A stretch of DNA of 41,145 nt from assembly GCA_020853705.1 (NCBI GenBank), contig JADYYK010000094.1, positions 1 through 41,145 on the forward strand, in the 5' to 3' direction. The position numbers were made by a program, and so were the translations under genes. Of the stretch, positions 16,701 through 23,284 are shown piece after piece. The notes beneath the pieces were generated by a model. That model did no database searches, was not told where the DNA came from, and saw only the letters and a list, made by a program, of their open reading frames with translations. Origin of the DNA: Deltaproteobacteria bacterium (GTDB taxonomy: Bacteria > Myxococcota_A > Polyangia > Haliangiales > JADYYK01). Each line of letters starts with the position of its first letter. Positions within the stretch are counted from its first letter, which is position 1.

Positions 16701-19044
16701 TGCAGGCGATGTCGAGATCGGCACCTGCACCTCGCTGGGGCTGGCGGGCACCGCCACCGCGCAGCTGACCTGCACCGGGACGATGCCGGCGGGGGCCTCG
16801 GGCGCGCGCTTCGTCGGCCTGTGGGTCGACGCCTCGAACCAGATCAGCGAGTCCAGCGAGAGCAACAACACCGCCAGCGCGGCGGTCAGCGTCATCATCC
16901 CCGGCGCCATCGACCTCACGCTGACGGCCTGGAGCTGCAGCCCCGATCGCGGCACGGCGGGCAACGTGACCAGCCTGAGTTGCAGCGCCACCGTACGCAA
17001 CGACGGCGCGCTGGCCGCTCCGGTGTCGACGCTGGAGGTGCGTCGCTCGGCCGACGCCGTGGTCGACGGCAGCGACACCCTGCTCAAGAGCTGTGCGGTG
17101 CCCGCGCTGGCGGCGGCGACCACGGCCACGGTGACCTGCTCGGCCGCCACCGGCGGCGCCTGGACCATCCCGGCCGGCGCCTGGCAGATCGGCGCCATCA
17201 TCGACGGTCCCGGCGTGATCAGCGAGGACAGCGAGAGCAACAACACGGCGGTCGACGGCTCCCTGGCCGGGCCGGACCTGCAGGTGGCCTCGATCACGTG
17301 CACACCCACGCCGCTGCTGGCGGGTGGGGCCATCACCTGTTCGCTCACCTTCCGCAACGCCGGGGCCCAGGGCACCACGACCACCAGCTATCGGCTGTAC
17401 CGCTCCAGCGACGCCACCATCACCACCGGGGACTCGGTCCTGGCGACCTGTTCGCTCGCCGGGGTCAGCGCCGACACCACCTCGGCGGTCCAGACCTGCA
17501 TGGCGACCCTGGGGCCGAGCACGCCACCCGGCAGCGCCTTCATCGGCGCCATCGCCGACTACAACGCCCAGGTCGCCGAGGTCGACGAGAGCAACAACAC
17601 CGGCTCGGTCGCGGTCACCATCACGGCCATCGATCTGGTGGCCAGCAGCGTGGTGTGCGGGGCGGACGCCGTGGTGGCTGGCGGCGGCCTGACCTGCATG
17701 GTGTCGGTGACCAACAGCGGTGACGCCGCGGCGCCGGCGAGCACGGGCCGGCTGCGCCTGTCCTCGGACAGCGTCATCAACAGCTCGGACGTCGACCTCG
17801 GCAGCTGCGCGCTGGGCGCGCTGGCCGCGGGCGCGACCAGCACCGTGAGCTGCCCGCTGACCATCCCGGCCGGCACCGCGCGCGGCCTCTTCTACGTCGG
17901 CTATGTCGCCAACGACGGCAGCACGCTGCCCGAGTCCAGCACGAGCAACAACACCGCGGCCGACCTGGTCGGCGTGGCGCAGGCCGGCGTGGTCGATCTG
18001 TACGCGGCGTCGGCCGTGTGCGCGCCGTCGCCGGTGGCCCAGGGCGCCAGCATCACCTGCACCACCCAGCTGTGGAACCTCGGTGGTCAGGCCGCCCCGG
18101 CCTTCGTGGTGCGCATCACGCAGAACGGCGTCGGGATCATGGACTGCCCGATCGCCGGGCAGGCGGCGGCCTCGTTGGTGGCGGTGCCGTGCACCGGGAC
18201 GGTCTCGGCCGCAGGGGCGGGGCAGACCGGGTTCCGGGTCGACGCCGACGCCAGCGGCCTCATCCCCGAGGCCGACGAACTCAACAATGGGGTCTACCTG
18301 GGGACGATCATGGTCATCAAGCCGGGCGTGGTCGATCTGCGCCCGCGCCAGAACAGCTGCACCCCCGCCCTGGCGATGCTCGGTGACGTCTCGATCTCGT
18401 GCAGCGTCACGGTGGACAACGTCGGCGCGCTGGCCGCGCCTGCGTCGAGCCTCGATCTGCGGCTGTCGCCGGATGGCAGCTTCCAGACCAGCGATCCCTT
18501 CGTGGTGAACTGCCCGCTGCCCGCGCTGGCGGGCGGCGCCACGACGACGCTGACGTGTGCGGGCGTCGTCAACACCCAGACGCCGTCGCGCTCGTTCGTC
18601 CTGGCGGTGGTCGACGTGGCCAACACCATCGCCGAGGCCGACGAGAACAACAACGTGCTGCAGAGCAACGGGACCATGGTCATCGGGCCCAACCTCGTCG
18701 TCACCGCCACCTCGTGCAGCCCGAACCCGGTGGCCCGCGACGCTACCGCCTCCTGCACCGCGACCGTGCGCAATAGCGGTGGGCAGAGCACCCCAGCCTT
18801 CAACCTGCAGCTCTATGAGTCGACCAACTCGGTCATCAGCACGACGGACACCCCGCTCGGGACGCCCTGCGTCGGCGCCGCGCTGGCGCCGGGCGCGCAG
18901 ACCGTCATGACCTGCACCGGCACGGTGCCGGCGGGAAGCCCGGTCGGCCCGCAGTACTTCGGAGTTCTGGTCGACTTCGACGCGCAGATCGCCGAGGCGG
19001 ACGAGAACGACAACACCGGGGCGCAGGCCCTCACGGTGCAGTAG
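13753..19044 (+). CDS. Giant repeat lipoprotein 2, tandem paralogue: ASH x3, InlB-like x5, CARDB x8
   Basis: 1763 aa from ATG 13753, preceded by GGGAGAG. Lipobox GAGC (Cys18), then a Gly/Asp/Ala stalk. The domain order matches the preceding gene: three ASH domains (about 74-400), five InlB-like Cys-paired units (about 404-810), and eight CARDB units (about 811-1763) ending in motifs such as SESSESNN and AEADENNN. The first 810 residues keep the same length as in the paralogue, with long nearly identical stretches (for example GGARLEF and FGSVVSG), pointing to tandem duplication with later change mainly in the CARDB array. A GTG at 13717 overlapping the previous stop is an alternative start but would add 12 residues before the signal peptide. 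Likely an outer-membrane-anchored adhesin-like fibre co-expressed with protein 1. Confidence 0.85.
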   Translation: MRTGMLGLLVLGLLGAGCGGGGGGAVDASTGVDASTAVDASADLDGAASDDGALSDDGGATGDGASGGDAQVGGARLEFDRATQDFGSVVSGTVSSPVTFMLSNTGTAATGSISLGLGGANASEFLSSGNGCSDLQPGAMCTVTMVFTPTGEGSRAAVLTATPLNGASGSLIVFGTGAPRVPRLQVTPTTQAFGSVVTGALSGTFTFRVDNIGVARTGSTSFAITGANAADFVNDIPTSGDCSANIQLDPGQGCNVRLRFGPATIGAKTAVLEASASPGGSTTASLTGTGVASGSAVLVLTPAGTQDFGTIAPGVSGAPVTFMVTNSGQAATGTISVSLAGPSASMFVKSSDSCNSASLAAGQSCSFRLAFTPGEAGAHSASLAVVANPGGLITSNLVGTGAAPLTVTTTGMGSVASSPAGVTCPGTCNATFNQSPVTLTATAAPGWALAAWGGACAGTGSTCDVIMNSARTVSASFLQLRQLTVATTGMGQVTSNVGAITCPGTCQANLLDGTAVTLTAAAAPGYRFDSWSLASCASTGTVCMLTADADRSVTATFVALETLSVTVSSLGVGSGSVTITPQGQAPSTCAVGTCTRQIDRGSNVTLAVTSSPDTRFNGWTGDCATFGTGSSCTLLMDRPRATSVAFESYNLNLTAAGPAGGGTIAYSSTMCPTTCSRNYPPGTAVTLTPTAMAGYLFVGWSGDCTGTAACMLTMGQNRSAVATFATRRTLTLSRTGNAGGTITTPDLQINCGNTCTSDTGDYADGSSVTLTAALTAGYGVTWGGACAGATDNTCTVLMDQALSVSATIAGASDLAITALSCTDAIIPAGTVLCSVTVENQGTLATIATVTHVLVSTDASLTTTDTTVGTCNLPALNPGQSMTQSCSGTPSSGSFPRGLYWVGAEADATNLVGETQAANNFGGPETLVVYGSGIDLTVAALSCTPNPADRGGQVTCTGTLANTGSTAAPAFTTSVRLSSDAAIDAGDVEIGTCTSLGLAGTATAQLTCTGTMPAGASGARFVGLWVDASNQISESSESNNTASAAVSVIIPGAIDLTLTAWSCSPDRGTAGNVTSLSCSATVRNDGALAAPVSTLEVRRSADAVVDGSDTLLKSCAVPALAAATTATVTCSAATGGAWTIPAGAWQIGAIIDGPGVISEDSESNNTAVDGSLAGPDLQVASITCTPTPLLAGGAITCSLTFRNAGAQGTTTTSYRLYRSSDATITTGDSVLATCSLAGVSADTTSAVQTCMATLGPSTPPGSAFIGAIADYNAQVAEVDESNNTGSVAVTITAIDLVASSVVCGADAVVAGGGLTCMVSVTNSGDAAAPASTGRLRLSSDSVINSSDVDLGSCALGALAAGATSTVSCPLTIPAGTARGLFYVGYVANDGSTLPESSTSNNTAADLVGVAQAGVVDLYAASAVCAPSPVAQGASITCTTQLWNLGGQAAPAFVVRITQNGVGIMDCPIAGQAAASLVAVPCTGTVSAAGAGQTGFRVDADASGLIPEADELNNGVYLGTIMVIKPGVVDLRPRQNSCTPALAMLGDVSISCSVTVDNVGALAAPASSLDLRLSPDGSFQTSDPFVVNCPLPALAGGATTTLTCAGVVNTQTPSRSFVLAVVDVANTIAEADENNNVLQSNGTMVIGPNLVVTATSCSPNPVARDATASCTATVRNSGGQSTPAFNLQLYESTNSVISTTDTPLGTPCVGAALAPGAQTVMTCTGTVPAGSPVGPQYFGVLVDFDAQIAEADENDNTGAQALTVQ

Positions 19045-19070
19045 CCGCGGCCGCGCCGCGCCGACCCGCC

Positions 19071-19766
19071 TCAGTCGAACAGGTGGAAGGTGCCGAGGTC
19101 GGAGCCGGGTGCGCTGTTGGGATCCTCGGACAGCAAGAGGATGGCCGCGGTGGTGCCGGCGGCGACCACGACCAGGCCGGTCCAGAACCACCACTTCTTG
19201 TAGATCGGTCGCGACGGGGCGTCGTGGACCGGGGTCGGGGTGGGCGTGGGTGACGGCTGCGCCAGGCGCGCGACCTCCTCGGGCGTCGGCACCCGCACGC
19301 CGCCGTCCGTTGACGGTGCTGGTGACGGTGACGGTGACGGCGCCGGCACGCCGGCGTCGGGCTGGCTGCCGGGCTCCGGGATGGCCTTGATGGCCTCCTC
19401 CATCTCGGTGATGCGGCGCTCGATCTCGGCGCGGTTGGCGGCGTCGGGCTTGGCGTTGAGGAAGGCCTTGTAGAACTGGCGCGCGTTGCGCGGGTCGCTC
19501 GACAGGCGGTAGGCCTGCGCGATGTTGAGCAGGAAGTAGGCGTTACCGACCAGGCGGTAGGCCTCCTTGTAGGCCACGATGGCCTGCGCGTACTCACCCA
19601 GGTTGTAGGCCCGGGTGCCCTCGTCGTACAGGCGTCGGGCCTCGGCCTCGACCTTGGCGTCGGGCTTCTTGGCGTCGCCCGAGCGCACACTGGCCACGAG
19701 CAGGGCGATGGCGATGAGGCCCACCAGGCAGCGTCTCATGGTGCTGGTCATGGCGGCCCCGGTCAT
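19071..19766 (-). CDS. TPR-repeat protein with C-terminal membrane segment
   Basis: 231 aa. The N-terminus has a signal or anchor sequence (RRCLVGLIAIALLVASV). Residues about 35-125 form TPR-like helices: EARRLYDEGTRAYNLGEYAQA, then a second hairpin with FLLNIAQAYRLSSDPRNARQF. A Pro/Ser/Thr-rich linker follows, then KKWWFWTGLVVVAAGTTA, a membrane segment near residues 195-217, and a short tail. This layout is common among uncharacterised myxobacterial proteins and suggests a scaffold at the cell envelope. ATG 19766 overlaps the stop of the upstream gene as ATGA, which fixes the start and implies translational coupling; Met codons at 19751 and 19739 are alternatives. It converges on giant lipoprotein 2 with only 26 bp between stops. 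No specific role can be assigned. Confidence 0.8.
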   Translation of the reverse strand: MTGAAMTSTMRRCLVGLIAIALLVASVRSGDAKKPDAKVEAEARRLYDEGTRAYNLGEYAQAIVAYKEAYRLVGNAYFLLNIAQAYRLSSDPRNARQFYKAFLNAKPDAANRAEIERRITEMEEAIKAIPEPGSQPDAGVPAPSPSPSPAPSTDGGVRVPTPEEVARLAQPSPTPTPTPVHDAPSRPIYKKWWFWTGLVVVAAGTTAAILLLSEDPNSAPGSDLGTFHLFD

Positions 19767-20878
19767 GTGCCCGTCCCCATCAGCGCGGCCAGGATACTGC
19801 CGCCGAAAGCGCCTGTGGTGGAGGTCGAGAGCGTCATGGTGGCGGTCTTGGCGCCGGCGCTGGCCGGTGTGAACTTGACGGCGATGAGGCAGGTGGCCGA
19901 GTTGGCCAGCATGCCCGAGCCGAAGCTGCACGTGGTCGAGGGGTCGACCGTGAACAGCGTGGCATGGGTGCCGCCGAAGGTGGGCGAGTCCAGCGGTCCC
20001 GCCGCCGCGCTGCACTGGTTGCGCACGGTGATCGGGATGGTCGTACTGTTGAAGCTCTGCACGTTGCCGAAGTTGTACGGCGGCGCCGGCGTCAGCAGGA
20101 AGCAGGTCGCCTTGCCGATCAGCGCGACGCTCTGCGTGGTGGCGCCCGTGGCCAGCACCTCGAGCGTGGCGGTCTTGTCAGCCCCGGAGGCGCCGGTACC
20201 CACCGAGGCCGGGAGAAACTGCACGTTGAAGTTGCAGCTGGCACCCACGGCCAGGGTCATGCCGCTGCAGCCGTCGGTGCGGATGTTGAAGTCGCCGGCG
20301 TTGCTGCCCGCCTTGCGCACGGTCAGCTGGCTGGTCTGGGTGCCACCGGTGTTGGCGACGGTGAACATGGTGTCCGCGCTGAAGGTCCCGATGGTCTGGG
20401 TGCCGAAGTCGTGCACCGCCCCCGTCGGGGTGATCTGCAGGACGGCCGGGTTGCCGCCCCCGTCCGGGACCCCGGCGTCGGGCAGCATCATCATCGTGCC
20501 GAGCTTCACCGTGACCTGGTGGGTGTCACCTGCGACCACCGTGGCCATGCTGCTGCCACGCACCAGCTCGACCCCGGCGGAGTCGCGCGCCACCACGACC
20601 ACGGTGGCGACGCCCGAGCGGTCCCCGAAGTCGAGCGCCAGGCTGGCCGGCAGGGTGAAGCTGGCGGCGCCGCGAGGAGGCGCCAGGGTCGGGGCGCTGC
20701 GGGTGTCGCCCCCGATGGTCGCCGAGACGTCCAGCTTGCTGATCGAGGCCACCGCGGGGGTGGGGGGCTCCACGGTGACCAGCAGGAATCCCGGCCCCTT
20801 GTCGCCACAGGCGGGCGCAAACAGCGCGGTCAGTACGACCATCCAGCGGTGCCCTCTCAAGCGTCCTCCCCGGTTCAC
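19763..20878 (-). CDS. Lipoprotein with ASH/choice-of-anchor D domains
   Basis: 371 aa from GTG 20878. The N-terminus NRGGRLRGHRWMVVLTALFAPAC is a basic n-region, hydrophobic core and lipobox APAC. A first beta domain (to about residue 125) reads LLVTVEPPTPAVASISKLDV. After a short Asp/Gly linker, two Ig-like ASH domains follow (HDFGTQTIGTFSADTMFTVA and NFGNVQSFNSTTIPI), related to the N-terminal domains of the nearby giant lipoproteins. ATG 20842 would leave a signal without positive charges, and the longer ATG at 20899 lies inside the predicted -10, so GTG 20878 is preferred. It is coupled to the TPR gene by ATGA. Probably a surface or periplasmic binding protein of unknown partner; the divergent neighbour is a Ser/Thr kinase. 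Confidence 0.75.
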   Translation of the reverse strand: MNRGGRLRGHRWMVVLTALFAPACGDKGPGFLLVTVEPPTPAVASISKLDVSATIGGDTRSAPTLAPPRGAASFTLPASLALDFGDRSGVATVVVVARDSAGVELVRGSSMATVVAGDTHQVTVKLGTMMMLPDAGVPDGGGNPAVLQITPTGAVHDFGTQTIGTFSADTMFTVANTGGTQTSQLTVRKAGSNAGDFNIRTDGCSGMTLAVGASCNFNVQFLPASVGTGASGADKTATLEVLATGATTQSVALIGKATCFLLTPAPPYNFGNVQSFNSTTIPITVRNQCSAAAGPLDSPTFGGTHATLFTVDPSTTCSFGSGMLANSATCLIAVKFTPASAGAKTATMTLSTSTTGAFGGSILAALMGTGT

Positions 20879-20889
20879 TGCGCCGGGGC

Positions 20890-20915
20890 AGGGTAGCACG
20901 GGGACATGCTAAAAT
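20890..20915. promoter_or_regulatory. Divergent extended -10 pair between ASH lipoprotein and kinase
   Basis: TAGCA (20894-20898), 8 bp, TGCTA (20907-20911) form an inverted repeat. On plus it gives TGCTAAAAT (20907-20915, hexamer TAAAAT) and a leader of about 28 nt with GGAG before ATG 20950. On minus it gives TGCTACCCT (20898-20890), whose hexamer ends 11 bp before GTG 20878. This is the same design as at 828-857. Confidence 0.5.
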
Positions 20916-20949
20916 GTGGCGCCGACCACCGGCTGGGGACGGAGCACGG

Positions 20950-22596
20950 ATGATCGGGACCACCCTCGGTAGCTACAGGATCCTCGCCAAGCTGGGCGAG
21001 GGCGGCATGGGCGTGGTGTACGCGGCCGAGCACGCGCTGATCGGCAGGAAGGCCGCCGTGAAGATGCTGCGGCGCGAGTGCTCGTCCGATCAAGAGATCG
21101 TGACGCGCTTCTTCAACGAGGCGCGCTCGACCGCGCTGATCCGTCACTCCGGGCTGGTCGACGTGTTCGACTTTGGCTACGCCAGCGACGGCTCGGCCTA
21201 CATCGTGATGGAGTTCCTGGAGGGCCAGAGCCTGGCCTCACGCATCGAGCGCCACACCGGCTTCGCGCTGGAGGAGCTGGTCGCCATCGGGCGCCAGCTG
21301 GCGGTCGCGGTCGGCGCCGCCCACGGCAAGGGGATCGTTCACCGCGACCTCAAGCCCGACAACGTCTTCCTGGTGCCCGACGACGTCGACGGCGGCATCA
21401 AGGTCAAGGTGCTCGATTTCGGGATCGCCAAGCTGGCCGGAGACGTCAGCACGTCGGTCAAGACGCGCACGGGCAGCATGATGGGCACGCCACTGTACAT
21501 GGCGCCCGAGCAGTGTCGCGGCGCCGGCGAGGTCGATGGTCGCGCCGACATCTACTCGTTCGGCTGCATCCTCTACGAGATGGTCACCGGACGGCCGCCG
21601 TTCCGGGGCGATGGTCCTGGTGACGTCATCGTGGGCCACATGATGGAGCCGCCGGTGCCACCGCAGCAGCTGTGCCCGGACGTGAACCCGGCGCTGCAGG
21701 CGCTGATCCTGCGCATGCTGGCCAAGAAAGCCAGCGACCGCCCGCAGACCATGGACGAGGTCGCGCTGGCGCTGGAGGCCCTGGTGGGTCGGCAGCGCTC
21801 CAGCGCGGGGCTCGCGATCCAGGCCGGGGCCGACAGCGGGCGGCAGCGGGCACCCTCGGGGTTGGACGCCACCGCGGCGGCGCCCTCGCTGGCTCCGCTG
21901 TCATCGGGCTCGCGGGCCGGCATGGCGGCCTCGCTGCCCGCCGCGGGGCCGCTGGGGACGTTGCGCGACGCCAGCGCCGAACCGGCACGGAGCGGGCCCG
22001 GGACCAGCACGACCATGGGCGGGGCCGCCGCCCAGCTGGTGGCGACGACCGCGCCACCCCGGCGGGGCAAGGCGCTCTACCTGGGGCTGGCGGCGGGCCT
22101 GGCCGTGGCGGGCGCCGCGCTGGCCTTCGTGCTGACGCGGCCCAAGCCCAGCAAGCCGGCTGACGGGGCTCGGGCCGCGGCTGCCCCCGTGGTCAGCAGC
22201 CCCGCGGTCGCCGAGCCCGTGGCCAGCGCTGCGCCGGTGGCGTCACCGGCCGAGGCGCTGCCTGCCGCCGCCGCGGTCAAGCTGGTCCGGCTGTCGATCG
22301 ACTCGACCCCGCAGGGCGCCGATGTGTTCCGGCTGGTCGACGGCGCGCGCATCGGCACCACCCCGCATGTGGAGGAGCTGCCGGCCTCGAAGGGGCAGGC
22401 CGTTTATGTGCTCAAGCTCGAGGGCCACAGCGACTCCAGGGTGGTGCTGCCTATCGATCGCGACGCCAGCGTCAACCAGGTGCTGGAGCGACTCAAGGAC
22501 GACAAGGCGGGACGCCGCGGCAAGCGTGGCAAGACCGGTGGCGGCGCCGGCGGCGGTGAGGTCAACGACGGCACCGTCGACCCGTTCAAGCGGTGA
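20950..22596 (+). CDS. Membrane-anchored Ser/Thr protein kinase with C-terminal PEGA domain
   Basis: 548 aa. The N-terminal eukaryotic-like kinase domain is complete: glycine loop [10 protein letters not shown] (15-24), ATP-binding Lys38 in AAVKML, catalytic HRDLKPDN (131-138, Asp133), DFG (156-158), activation segment with several Ser/Thr ([10 protein letters not shown]) and APE (185-187). Residues about 275-370 are a low-complexity linker, 372-397 a single membrane helix ([18 protein letters not shown]), and about 443-515 a PEGA domain ([12 protein letters not shown], ending before a basic tail). The kinase would be cytoplasmic and the PEGA domain outside. ATG 20950 has GGAG 6 bp upstream. 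No substrate is identifiable; the divergent ASH lipoprotein/TPR pair is a candidate partner set by context only. Confidence 0.92.
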   Translation: MIGTTLGSYRILAKLGEGGMGVVYAAEHALIGRKAAVKMLRRECSSDQEIVTRFFNEARSTALIRHSGLVDVFDFGYASDGSAYIVMEFLEGQSLASRIERHTGFALEELVAIGRQLAVAVGAAHGKGIVHRDLKPDNVFLVPDDVDGGIKVKVLDFGIAKLAGDVSTSVKTRTGSMMGTPLYMAPEQCRGAGEVDGRADIYSFGCILYEMVTGRPPFRGDGPGDVIVGHMMEPPVPPQQLCPDVNPALQALILRMLAKKASDRPQTMDEVALALEALVGRQRSSAGLAIQAGADSGRQRAPSGLDATAAAPSLAPLSSGSRAGMAASLPAAGPLGTLRDASAEPARSGPGTSTTMGGAAAQLVATTAPPRRGKALYLGLAAGLAVAGAALAFVLTRPKPSKPADGARAAAAPVVSSPAVAEPVASAAPVASPAEALPAAAAVKLVRLSIDSTPQGADVFRLVDGARIGTTPHVEELPASKGQAVYVLKLEGHSDSRVVLPIDRDASVNQVLERLKDDKAGRRGKRGKTGGGAGGGEVNDGTVDPFKR

Positions 22597-22610
22597 CCGC
22601 GCGCTCGCCA

Positions 22611-22651
22611 CAGGTGCCGGCACCACGCGCGACCAGCGGTCGCGGCACCTG
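22611..22651. terminator. Nested hairpin between kinase and dedA
   Basis: Outer arms 22611-22619 and 22643-22651 (9 bp) enclose an inner stem 22628-22634 with 22638-22644 (7 bp, 3-nt loop). The two share two bases, so they may be alternative folds. The structure ends 3 bp before GTG 22655, so it could terminate the kinase mRNA or limit translation of the next gene. Confidence 0.35.
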
Positions 22652-22654
22652 GGC

Positions 22655-23284
22655 GTGAGCGAGACGCTCGGCTTCGCCGCGGGGCTGTGGGACAGCTTCG
22701 AGGACAACGCCTACCTGGTGGTGAGCCTGGGCGTGCTGTTCCAGAACGTCGGGGTGCCGCTGCCGGCGCAGGTGGCGGTGCTGGGCGCGGCCTATCTGTG
22801 CTGGCAGGGCCAGCTGTGGCTGCCCGGGCTGCTCGGCATGGTGGCGCTGGCGGCGGTGCTGGGCGCGCTGGTGGGCTACCTGGTCGGGGGGCGCTGGGGG
22901 CGCATGCTGGTGACGCGCTGGGGGCCGAAGATCGGGCTGACCGCGCCGCGCCTGGCCAAGCTGGAGGGCTTCTACGCGCGCCACGGGGTGTGGGCCGTGG
23001 TGCTGGGGCGCTTCGTGGCGGCGCCGCGCACGCTGGGGGCGCTGGTGGCGGGCATGGCGGCGCTGCCGATGCGCCGCTTCCTGGCGGCGACCACGATGGG
23101 CGCCCTGCTGTGGAGCGGGGCGCTGGTGGGCGGCGGCTATGCCCTGGGCAGCGGCGCCGAGCAGCTGGATGACTGGCTGGGCTGGATCGGCCTGGGCACG
23201 CTGGCGCTGGTGGTGCTGGTGGGCCTGGGCTGGTGGCTGCTGCGCGGGCGTCAGCGTCGCGCGGCGGGGCGCAGCTCGACATAG
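22655..23284 (+). CDS. DedA/SNARE-associated family membrane protein
   Basis: 209 aa, several membrane segments. The family signature is visible: GRFVAAPRTLGALVAGMAAL followed by MRRFLAATTMGALLW, matching the DedA pattern of a conserved Arg, an AG-x-x-x-M block and a G-x-x-x-W block. DedA proteins are inner-membrane proteins linked to membrane potential and to undecaprenyl-phosphate or phospholipid flipping. The start is GTG 22655; no good ribosome binding site is visible, and it follows the kinase by 58 bp with a hairpin between. The 3' end overlaps the converging membrane protein gene by 34 bp. A lipid-carrier role would fit the two GT-C-like proteins of the window, but this is inference. 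Confidence 0.85.
   Translation: MSETLGFAAGLWDSFEDNAYLVVSLGVLFQNVGVPLPAQVAVLGAAYLCWQGQLWLPGLLGMVALAAVLGALVGYLVGGRWGRMLVTRWGPKIGLTAPRLAKLEGFYARHGVWAVVLGRFVAAPRTLGALVAGMAALPMRRFLAATTMGALLWSGALVGGGYALGSGAEQLDDWLGWIGLGTLALVVLVGLGWWLLRGRQRRAAGRSST

Noticed and set aside
13642..19194. A 1,850-codon open frame on the minus strand, opposite giant lipoprotein 2
   Set aside because: Very high GC suppresses stop codons in shadow frames. The product is His/Arg/Gly-rich with no domain, while the plus strand encodes clear ASH and CARDB repeats.
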